Source: Candidatus Nitrosopolaris rasttigaisensis
Lineage (GTDB): Archaea; Thermoproteota; Nitrososphaeria; Nitrososphaerales; Nitrososphaeraceae
Reading direction: 5' to 3'
DNA: 6,772 nucleotides
Assembly: GCA_933226995.1 (NCBI GenBank)
Contig: CAKOFP010000036.1
Location: forward strand, 1-6,772
The notes under the pieces were generated by a model. That model did not search any database, had not been told where the DNA came from, and saw nothing but the letters and a program-made list of their open reading frames with translations. This document shows, piece after piece, positions 1 to 5,474 of the stretch (its first letter is position 1; each line of letters opens with the position of its first letter). Made by a program: the position numbers and the translations under genes.

Positions 1-184
1 AAATTAGATGTAAGTTGAAATATCTACCGACCGGCTCTTTCTCATTCCAATATAATAATCTACTTTTTGTTCACAACACTAGGACAAAGTGCACTGAAAA
101 TATTTGCAGAAAAATTTGGCCACAACTAAATGTCAACAATATAGTCAATTTCAGCGGAAGGGTGGGAAAAGGATTACACCATGA

Positions 185-192
185 TTTTTAAG
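185..192 (+). promoter_or_regulatory. TATA-like box of the AMMECR1 gene
   Basis: The sequence TTTTTAAG is centred about 28 bases before the ATG at 216. That is the spacing expected of an archaeal TATA box when transcription starts at or next to the start codon. No Shine-Dalgarno-like sequence precedes the ATG, which fits a leaderless mRNA. The position is seen directly; its function is inferred. Confidence 0.45.
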
Positions 193-215
193 TCCAAATT
201 TCTAGCTCTTATCCG

Positions 216-875
216 ATGATGATCCTCGATGAGGACGGAGAGAAGGCAGTCAGATTAGCCAGGCGGGTCGTAGAAGCTCATCTTAACACGTTGATCTCTT
301 CCGGTACTGCATATGTTGGCGATGCCAGTATTGATAACGATGATAATTACGTGCTTAGCCGAAATACCGAAGGCTGTGGAGTCTTCGTCACGCTGAACTA
401 TTTGGATAGTCACAAACAAGAGCACTTACGTGGTTGCATTGGTTTTCCAATAGCGGAGAAAAGCCTGTACCATTCAATAATTGAAGCTTCTATTGCAGCT
501 GCCACACAAGACCCAAGATTCTCCCCGGTCGACAAAAAAGAACTTGCAGACATAGTTTTTGAGGTAAGCATTCTGACTCCGCCTGTGGAGATCAAAGTAC
601 AGAACCCGATGGACTATCTGAATGTCATAAAGATAGGCAGAGACGGATTAATATTGACATGGAGGGACGGATCAGGACTATTACTTCCACAGGTTCCAGT
701 CGAGTTAAAATGGGACACCGAAGAGTATCTTGCAAATCTTTGTTATAAGGCGGGCGCGCCGCCGGACATTTGGCTCATGTCTGATTCAAAGCTGTTTTCT
801 TTTCAAGCGAGTATCTATAAAGAGTCCGATCCCAACGGCAGTGTTGTAAGAGTTAGGCTTATATCTGACTCTTAA
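216..875 (+). CDS. AMMECR1-domain protein
   Basis: This is a complete 219-residue protein that consists almost entirely of one AMMECR1 domain, the usual size for archaeal members. The family hallmark LRGCIG is at residues 71-76. It is preceded by GCGVFVTL (53-60) and followed by DPRFSPV (99-105), EVSILTPPVEI (116-126), GRDGLIL (141-147), GLLLPQVPVE (154-163) and an LCYKAGAPPDIW segment (175-186). The biochemical function of the family is unknown; the nearly invariant LRGCIG is thought to mark a ligand or catalytic site. In many archaea and bacteria the domain accompanies a Memo-like protein and a radical SAM protein (AmmeMemoRadiSam), but neither partner is in this window. There is no signal peptide or membrane segment, so it is probably cytosolic. 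The start is one of two adjacent ATGs (216 or 219); an in-frame stop at 189-191 rules out an upstream start. A TATA-like box lies about 28 bases upstream, suggesting a leaderless transcript. Confidence 0.95.
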   Translation: MMILDEDGEKAVRLARRVVEAHLNTLISSGTAYVGDASIDNDDNYVLSRNTEGCGVFVTLNYLDSHKQEHLRGCIGFPIAEKSLYHSIIEASIAAATQDPRFSPVDKKELADIVFEVSILTPPVEIKVQNPMDYLNVIKIGRDGLILTWRDGSGLLLPQVPVELKWDTEEYLANLCYKAGAPPDIWLMSDSKLFSFQASIYKESDPNGSVVRVRLISDS

Positions 876-903
876 GATGCCTCCTGAAGTTTGCCAGTGA
901 AGC

Positions 904-974
904 TGTTCGTTTGTTTGAAATCCATGTTTTTTTGCTCTCTTTTTTTGTCATGCCAACCAACAGGGAAACGAACA
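904..974. repeat. 9-bp perfect inverted repeat around the T-rich spacer
   Basis: TGTTCGTTT at 904-912 is the exact reverse complement of AAACGAACA at 966-974. The arms enclose 53 bases that contain both T-runs. The right arm lies 33 bases before the GTG start of the glycosyltransferase gene. It could be an operator or a long-loop RNA stem, or it could be chance; function is not shown. Confidence 0.35.
927..946 (+). terminator. T-rich terminator candidate after the AMMECR1 gene
   Basis: Two runs of seven T (927-933 and 940-946), separated by GCTCTC, lie about 50 bases after the AMMECR1 stop. Archaeal RNA polymerase terminates at U-rich stretches without needing a hairpin, so this is a plausible end for the upstream transcript. 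It would also insulate the glycosyltransferase gene, which has its own AT-rich upstream sequence. Confidence 0.5.
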
Positions 975-1007
975 AGTTGTGGACTTTAAGGATAAAAACC
1001 AAAATAT

Positions 1008-2216
1008 GTGTTCACTCAACCTCATATCGACGCTGACTTGCGGCCAAAAGCATATCTCACACCATACGGAGTCGGTCTGGGCCACGCAAGCAGACTAATA
1101 ATGATAGCCAAGCAGCTTCAGAATTTAGGCGTCAATTTGAGATTTTCTTCGTCTGGAGAGGCCCTAAGGTATATCTCAATGCATGGATACGATTGCCTAC
1201 CAATCCCACCCGTCGAATTGGCGTGGAGCGTTGACGGAGGTTTTTCTATACATGACAGCATCGCGAAACTTCCTCATTTATTCACAAATCTCTGCAGGCA
1301 AGTAAATACCGAAACTCGCAATATGTTAGAATACGAGCCTGACATCATTGTCTCAGATACGAGGCTGTCATCACTTTTATCAGCTGAATTATTGGGAATT
1401 CCTTCTATAGTTATTTTGAATCAGCTAAAATTATTACTCTCACCGAGATTAAGGGAGCTCAAGGTTGCAAGGATTTACGAGAGATTGAACGGTGAAGTTC
1501 TGGGTATCATGTGGTCGCTTGCAGACAAAATTCTTGTTCCTGACCTGCCTCCACCGTATACTCTAGCCGAGCACAACATTTGGGACATCAGTACTGTAGC
1601 TGGAAAATTAGAATATGTCGGCCTTACTACCCCAAAAATTCACGTCAACGAAGAACAAATCAGCAAGGTTGCTCAATTTCTTGGTTTGGAAAGAAACAGA
1701 CCAATTATTTTTATTCACGTCAGCGGTCCTAGCAATACTCGAATGCCTCTGATCAGAACCGTAATAGATGCCTGCAAAGCCCTTCGATCTGAAATTCAGT
1801 ACGTGATTTCAGAAGGGAATCCGAGAGGAGACACCAGCCCCAAGAAACTATGTGGTTCAGGGTGGTACTATGAATGGTGCCCAGTTCGAGACGAGATCTT
1901 TGCAATGAGTAATGCCTTGGTACTGCGAGGCGGACACGCTGCTCTGTCGCAGGCCATTCAGTTTGGTAAACCCATCCTCACCATTCCTATAGAGAATCAT
2001 GGTGAACAATTAGGCAACTCCAAGAAAATAGCAAAAATTGGGGCCGGTATTGTGTTAAACGCAAAAGAACTCAAGGCAAGCCAAGTTACCAATGCGATGT
2101 ATGAGGTAATCGACGATTCCCAATACCAACAAAAAGCAAACGTACTAATGAAACTCACAGAAAAACTAAACGGAATCGAGAATGTCGTGAAGATAATTCG
2201 GTCCTATCTCAAATGA
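1008..2216 (+). CDS. GT-B fold glycosyltransferase (MurG/UDP-glycosyltransferase-like)
   Basis: This is a complete 402-residue protein with the two-Rossmann GT-B layout. The N-terminal acceptor domain opens with a glycine loop, GVGLGHASR (residues 21-29), like the GxGxGH of MurG and UDP-glycosyltransferases. It continues with PDIIVSDTR (111-119). The C-terminal nucleotide-sugar domain begins near RPIIFIHVSG (231-240). It carries the donor-binding segment from WCPVRDEI (290-297) through LRGGHAALSQAIQFGKP (306-322) to IENHGEQLGN (328-337), the last resembling the conserved acid/Gln donor-sugar contact. It probably transfers a sugar from a nucleotide donor to a lipid, glycan or protein; acceptor and donor cannot be told. 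There is no membrane segment, although such enzymes often sit on the inner membrane face. The start is GTG at 1008; the ATG at 1006 is out of frame and hits an early stop, and an in-frame stop at 993-995 limits extension. TTG at 1038 is an alternative. The 3' end overlaps the convergent ThiI-like gene by 51 bp. Confidence 0.88.
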   Translation: MFTQPHIDADLRPKAYLTPYGVGLGHASRLIMIAKQLQNLGVNLRFSSSGEALRYISMHGYDCLPIPPVELAWSVDGGFSIHDSIAKLPHLFTNLCRQVNTETRNMLEYEPDIIVSDTRLSSLLSAELLGIPSIVILNQLKLLLSPRLRELKVARIYERLNGEVLGIMWSLADKILVPDLPPPYTLAEHNIWDISTVAGKLEYVGLTTPKIHVNEEQISKVAQFLGLERNRPIIFIHVSGPSNTRMPLIRTVIDACKALRSEIQYVISEGNPRGDTSPKKLCGSGWYYEWCPVRDEIFAMSNALVLRGGHAALSQAIQFGKPILTIPIENHGEQLGNSKKIAKIGAGIVLNAKELKASQVTNAMYEVIDDSQYQQKANVLMKLTEKLNGIENVVKIIRSYLK

Positions 2217-3470
2217 GATAGTATTCATGTTCTTGAGGGCAGATTCTGTCATTATGTCTATTGACTTCCTGTATTTCGCATAGTCTTGTTTCGTGAACGT
2301 CAACAGCGCATCTATCATACAACTCTGGTCTGACATTAGCCGGAGTTTATGTTCTTCTATCCCCAGTTCCTTGGCAATATCATATATACCCTGAGTTGGC
2401 AGTAACAAAGGCATCCAGGGGATCTTGTTTGAGGACAAGATTTTCTTGAAAGTTAATTCTATCAACCAAAGAGGATGGATGGCAGTGCTCAAGGGCACGA
2501 CGACTCCTTTCCCTCTCAAGCGAGTCAGAACTTGAGTTGCAACGATTTCTTGCAAGATTGTTTTATGACTGCTTTGGCGTCGTTGTTGCTGTTGCTGTTG
2601 CTGTTTTTTTTGTGGATCATCTACCCTCGCTAGTCGAATTGAATAATTCTTGGTGTTCATTCTATTAACCACCAGTCCAAATGTCTTCAAATTTTGTCTC
2701 AGGTCGTCATCGTCGGTATAGAGAATTATTATCTCTGGAAAGAAGCCGCACTTTAGCACTGCCATGCAAGAAATAGCGGATAACGTGTTGTGGATGATAC
2801 ACAATACTTTTTCGTCTTGACATGCAAAAGGTAGACCGCCTAGACCTGCGTCTATTTCAATACAAAGGTATGCCGATTTCTTTCCTATGAATATCTCGAT
2901 AAGTCTATTGGCGTCAAACTCGTTTTTTGCCGGACGCGCAGAGGAGGAAAGTGAAGAAGCAGAAGAAGAATGAGTAGAAGATTGCCGAGAGGATGATAAC
3001 GACGATGATAATGAGGGTTGTAATGCTGCTGTAAGTTCGCCTGTAGAAGCAAATTCGAGATCTCTTGGCTTGTAATCGACTTTTGCGTTATTGCTTATCT
3101 GAACTTTAACATAGAATTTCTCGTTGGGCAAAATTTTCAGTTTTCCAATATTAACGACTTCTGCCAAGATTTCTTCAAAACGTGCAGTAGACACCTTTTT
3201 TGCGATAGCAACTTTATTAATCCCAAACATTTCTCCTGTAATCGCCGCGCCCTCTACTACGTCGTCCAACTCAAAGACGACACATTCTTTTTCAAGGACG
3301 ATATCCCTAAGCTCGACATCTTTTGATCTAAGGGCATCCTTGATATGGGCAATCAGTTTATCAATTCGGCCTATAGAGAACTGAGACGGAAATACTAACA
3401 ATACCGTTTTGCCTTGTTTATTCGTCTTGGACTTCTGCCGGCGTCCTCTCTTCCTGATGTTCAACTTCAA
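2166..3470 (-). CDS. ThiI-like THUMP protein with degenerate PP-loop
   Basis: The 434 residues follow the ThiI (tRNA 4-thiouridine synthase) order. There is a basic N-terminus, then a ferredoxin-like region (about 22-70), then a THUMP-like region (about 72-150, including MFGINKVAIAKKV and FYVKVQISN). A linker, IEIFIGKKSAYLCIEI (191-206), follows, then GLGGLPFACQDEKVL (209-223), matching the ThiI lead-in to its ATPase loop. In true ThiI the next motif is SGGxDS; here residues 227-232 read HNTLSA. The later IPWMPLLLPTQGIYDIAKELG (350-370) matches the RPL..DK.EI...A...G segment, but without its Arg and Lys. No rhodanese domain is present. RNA binding is plausible; adenylation of tRNA is not. A Ser-rich insert (153-178) and a Gln run (290-296) interrupt it. 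There is no ATG near the start: TTG at 3470 is the longest choice, but TTG at 3464 is better spaced (8 nt) from GAGG. It is probably co-transcribed with the upstream C39-TPR gene. Confidence 0.75.
   Translation of the reverse strand: MKLNIRKRGRRQKSKTNKQGKTVLLVFPSQFSIGRIDKLIAHIKDALRSKDVELRDIVLEKECVVFELDDVVEGAAITGEMFGINKVAIAKKVSTARFEEILAEVVNIGKLKILPNEKFYVKVQISNNAKVDYKPRDLEFASTGELTAALQPSLSSSLSSSRQSSTHSSSASSLSSSARPAKNEFDANRLIEIFIGKKSAYLCIEIDAGLGGLPFACQDEKVLCIIHNTLSAISCMAVLKCGFFPEIIILYTDDDDLRQNLKTFGLVVNRMNTKNYSIRLARVDDPQKKQQQQQQQRRQSSHKTILQEIVATQVLTRLRGKGVVVPLSTAIHPLWLIELTFKKILSSNKIPWMPLLLPTQGIYDIAKELGIEEHKLRLMSDQSCMIDALLTFTKQDYAKYRKSIDIMTESALKNMNTISFEIGPNYLHDILDSV
2204..2221. terminator. hairpin at the convergent gene boundary
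   Basis: CTATCTC (2204-2210) and GAGATAG (2215-2221) form a perfect 7-bp stem with an AAAT loop. The hairpin spans the glycosyltransferase stop codon and lies inside the last codons of the opposing ThiI-like gene. Its symmetry makes it available to transcripts from both strands, so it may help stop or stabilise both 3' ends. It has no following T-run, and the terminator role is inferred. Confidence 0.35.
2583..2603 (-). repeat. CAG/CAA tract encoding seven Gln
   Basis: On the coding strand, CAGCAA alternates three times and is followed by CAA, giving residues 290-296 of the ThiI-like protein as a pure Gln run flanked by Lys and Arg. It sits in a loop region between conserved ThiI blocks. The near-perfect hexamer periodicity suggests growth by replication slippage. 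Confidence 0.8.
2934..3014 (-). repeat. Ser-rich low-complexity insert in the ThiI-like gene
   Basis: Residues 153-179 of the ThiI-like protein are mostly Ser with a few Leu, Ala, Arg, Gln, Thr and His. The insert falls between the THUMP-like region and the lead-in to the degenerate ATPase domain, where ThiI has an ordinary linker. It is probably a disordered tether. Confidence 0.8.
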
Positions 3471-3472
3471 TT

Positions 3473-3476
3473 CCTC
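3473..3476 (-). promoter_or_regulatory. Shine-Dalgarno-like GAGG before the ThiI-like gene
   Basis: GAGG on the - strand lies 8 nt before the TTG at 3464 and only 2 nt before the TTG at 3470. It favours the inner TTG as the true start, two codons shorter. Its position in the 26-bp gap after the C39-TPR stop supports translation from a shared mRNA. Confidence 0.45.
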
Positions 3477-3496
3477 AACATCAGGGTTTCCAGAAA

Positions 3497-4531
3497 TTAG
3501 AGCTGACTTACAGCATCTTCGATATTCTTTTTATCTGCCGCGTTGGGTGTTTGTTCGAGATACTTTAGCAGGTCATCTTTGGCACCAGAGGTTTTTTCAA
3601 TTTGTAATCTCGCGAAGGCGCGATTTTTGTAAATTGGTCCAAATCTATACGGATTGATATCGATTGCCTTCGTGTAATAATCTTCGGCTTTAAGATAGTC
3701 CTTGCTCTTCAAATAATAGTTTCCAAGGCCACGAAAAGCAAGATAATATCTGGGATTAAGTGAGATCGTCTTTTCGTAGCAAGAAACGGCTTCTTCTGAA
3801 TTAATCTCATTAAATATTCCTCCCAACAAGCACCATGGTTGTGGGTTGTCATCGTCCAACTTGACCGCTCTTCGCAACTTTTCTATAGCATCATTAGTCC
3901 TTCCTTGCTGGCGAAGTTTTTCTGCTTCAAAACAGATTCTGTTTGACTCAAGGAACTTTAGGTCTTCATTTTTAAAAATATCTTTCATATCCTGTGGGAC
4001 TATCACCAATGTAATCATATCGTCTTGTTCCCAATCCTGCTCGAATTTAAGTTCCGGTATTGCTCCTATTGTATCGGGTTCTGGGACATAAGTTAGAATT
4101 CTGCGTTCTTCAGAATCATAACCAGATACTATGGTAGCATGTTGCACTGTTTCGTGAATTCCAGGAAGGATAGTTATTGGAGGAATACCTTGGTCTATCC
4201 GCCTTTTCAGATCCTTTATTGATCCTCTATAAATGTGGGTCTTAAAGCCATGTTTTTCAGCAAGCTCTATTCCCTCCATCATTATCGAACCCTTCATCCC
4301 AGGATATTTTTTGGCAACGGCCATAGCCTCCTCTAATTGGATTTCTTCTCCCCAATATTTCGAAACCACATTAATAACCAGAGGAAGACAAACGTTTTCT
4401 TCCTCCTTACTAACGAGTGGAAGTGTTATTGAATGATCTTCAGGTTGAGATTGCACTCTGGATTTGATAGCGCTTTTAATCAAATAAAAATCAATCTTGT
4501 TGTGGTTGTTGACGGAATTAGTCCGAGACAA
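3497..4531 (-). CDS. C39-peptidase-like domain protein with C-terminal TPR repeats
   Basis: This is a 344-residue two-part protein. Residues about 33-180 resemble the C39-like papain fold: a Cys in ENVCLPLVINVVSKYWGEE (Cys48), a central RGSIKDLKRRIDQGIPPI block (102-119), and HATIVSGYD with His131, followed by ILTYVPEP near 145-152. Classical members have Q...CGPA and a DP after the His; here the Gly after Cys is Leu, no Gln sits at the oxyanion position, and Glu replaces the Asp. Activity is therefore uncertain. Residues about 190-332 form roughly four tetratricopeptide repeats, with typical pieces such as NDAIEKLRRAVKLDDDNP, EEAVSCYEKTISLNP and LKAEDYYTKAIDINP, usually a protein-binding scaffold. 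No signal peptide or transmembrane segment is seen, so it is probably cytosolic. The start is uncertain: TTG at 4531 gives the longest form, while GTG at 4456 (Val26) keeps the whole domain and has an AT-rich box about 30 bases upstream. The 26-bp gap suggests an operon with the ThiI-like gene. Confidence 0.82.
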   Translation of the reverse strand: MSRTNSVNNHNKIDFYLIKSAIKSRVQSQPEDHSITLPLVSKEEENVCLPLVINVVSKYWGEEIQLEEAMAVAKKYPGMKGSIMMEGIELAEKHGFKTHIYRGSIKDLKRRIDQGIPPITILPGIHETVQHATIVSGYDSEERRILTYVPEPDTIGAIPELKFEQDWEQDDMITLVIVPQDMKDIFKNEDLKFLESNRICFEAEKLRQQGRTNDAIEKLRRAVKLDDDNPQPWCLLGGIFNEINSEEAVSCYEKTISLNPRYYLAFRGLGNYYLKSKDYLKAEDYYTKAIDINPYRFGPIYKNRAFARLQIEKTSGAKDDLLKYLEQTPNAADKKNIEDAVSQL

Positions 4532-4578
4532 GGAGAGAGAAAAAAACTAATAGCATAGAAAATATGGTTGGCACTAAA

Positions 4579-4626
4579 GATTAAGATAAAGATAAAGATA
4601 AAGATAAAGATAATGATTAAGATAAA
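4579..4626. repeat. (GATAAA) hexanucleotide tandem repeat
   Basis: Eight consecutive 6-bp units fill this stretch: GATTAA, four perfect GATAAA, GATAAT, GATTAA and GATAAA. A further partial copy, AATAGATTAA, follows. On the - strand it reads TTTATC repeats, lying between the stop of the amidotransferase gene and the start of the C39-TPR gene. It is a microsatellite-like array whose copy number could vary. Possible roles are transcript end, spacing or promoter tuning; none is shown. Confidence 0.9.
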
Positions 4627-4652
4627 AATAGATTAACCATAATCCTTTGTTT

Positions 4653-5423
4653 CTATAGACTTAGAAATTTCGACAATAGATTAAGACCGTCTGCTCCACT
4701 TTTTTCTGGGTGGAACTGCGTACCGAATAATTTTTTCTCCTTGTGACAAAAAATCTCGTGTTCACAATGTATCGAAGATGCAAGAGACTCAAAGTCTTCA
4801 GGCAACTTTGCCACACAATATTTATGACTCTCATAAACGAGAAGCGTCTTCATATCGGCAGAAATTAGCGAGCTTGATTTCGACACCTTTAAAGAAATAG
4901 TGTCCTGAACAGGCATAGCCATCTTGCTGATAGTACCGCCTAGCGTTAGTGCCAAAATCTCTGCACCATAACAGATTCCCAATAGTGGTATATTATTTTC
5001 AAAACATTGCCTTATAATTCTAGAATTTACGATATTAATCTCTCGATCGTTCATGCGTCTGCCAGATAAAATTACTTTGTCACAAGATAAATTATTATTA
5101 GTATCATTAGTACGATTGATATTATTAGTGTTATTATTGGTATCGATTATATAGCGACCGTCATTATCGTTCTTCTTATCATATTTAGCGCCATCACCAA
5201 GACCCTGATTCTTATTGTTGTCGCCGGGATTATGCCCATAGTATTTGTAATTGGAGCTGTTGTTATCGTCGTTAATATCGAGAGTAACATTGGTGAGGCT
5301 GGAAAAACTCTTTTGGATGTAATTTGCTCCCAGTTTGTTAAGACATGCCACAATATCTGGTGTGAAGGGAGATAGATTATCTACAACAAGAGTTGTTTGC
5401 ATCCGGGTTTTCTTAACGGTCAT
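4653..5423 (-). CDS. class I glutamine amidotransferase, GMP-synthase-subunit-like, with Asn-rich insert
   Basis: This protein of 256 residues is a stand-alone class I (triad) glutaminase domain, which releases ammonia from glutamine for a partner enzyme. It opens with TLVVDNLSPFTPDIVACLNKLG (11-32), like the VDNGSQFT start of archaeal GMP synthase subunit A. VILSG (117-121), the nucleophile elbow LLGICYGAE with Cys151, YESHKYCVAKLPEDF (197-211) and FGTQFHPEKSG with His238 and Glu240 follow, so the triad is complete. SHxxxVxxLP-type spacing favours the GuaA amidotransferase subunit; HPEKSG is also seen in HisH, so the partner is not certain. No ATP-pyrophosphatase subunit is present in the window. 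Residues about 50-113 are an Asn/Asp-rich low-complexity insert; without it the protein would be about 190 residues, the usual size. The start may be ATG at 5423 or the second ATG at 5402 (Met8), which sits directly before the conserved strand. The UPF0182 gene ends 46 bp upstream. Confidence 0.85.
   Translation of the reverse strand: MTVKKTRMQTTLVVDNLSPFTPDIVACLNKLGANYIQKSFSSLTNVTLDINDDNNSSNYKYYGHNPGDNNKNQGLGDGAKYDKKNDNDGRYIIDTNNNTNNINRTNDTNNNLSCDKVILSGRRMNDREINIVNSRIIRQCFENNIPLLGICYGAEILALTLGGTISKMAMPVQDTISLKVSKSSSLISADMKTLLVYESHKYCVAKLPEDFESLASSIHCEHEIFCHKEKKLFGTQFHPEKSGADGLNLLSKFLSL
5085..5276 (-). repeat. Asn/Asp-rich low-complexity insert in the amidotransferase gene
   Basis: Residues 50-113 of the amidotransferase are dominated by Asn, Asp, Lys, Gly, Tyr and Thr, encoded by repeated AAT, AAC and GAT codons. 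They fall between the first alpha/beta unit and the strand leading to VILSG, a surface position that can tolerate an insert. The segment is compositionally unlike the conserved flanks. Confidence 0.85.
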
Positions 5424-5444
5424 GCGTATTAACCAAGCAACTGT

Positions 5445-5474
5445 TCAATTGAGCTATCAATCAACTAAGCTATC
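5445..5474. repeat. imperfect direct repeat before the amidotransferase gene
   Basis: TCAATTGAGCTATC (5445-5458) and TCAACTAAGCTATC (5461-5474) match at 12 of 14 positions with a 16-bp period. The pair lies 22-51 bases upstream of the amidotransferase start and touches the stop codon of the UPF0182 gene. It could be a regulator site or a local duplication. Confidence 0.35.

Noticed and set aside
3..191. Open + strand frame of about 62 codons before the AMMECR1 gene
   Set aside because: It has no ATG, its translation shows no recognisable motif, and an open frame of this length is not rare in AT-rich DNA. It might be a gene tail from outside the window, but nothing supports that.
181..219. 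12-codon upstream frame (ATG at 181) whose stop overlaps the AMMECR1 start
   Set aside because: The TATA-like box lies inside it, so the transcript would begin after its ATG. It is too short to judge as coding.
410..595. Antisense open frame within the AMMECR1 gene
   Set aside because: It lies wholly opposite conserved AMMECR1 motifs and its product resembles no family.
3124..3657. Two + strand open frames opposite the start of the ThiI-like gene and the end of the C39-TPR gene
   Set aside because: They are mirror frames of well-supported - strand genes, with no domain and no upstream signals of their own.
4579..4626. GATAAA array considered as a CRISPR array or replication iterons
   Set aside because: The units are contiguous 6-mers with no spacers, and there is no replication gene nearby.
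5085..5276. Asn-rich insert considered as an intein or inserted mobile element
   Set aside because: It has no intein splice motifs, homing endonuclease or terminal repeats, and the composition is simple low complexity.
5147..5353. - strand open frame in a second frame of the amidotransferase gene
   Set aside because: It arises from the repetitive Asn-codon tract read out of frame (Ile/Thr-rich product) and is not an independent gene.
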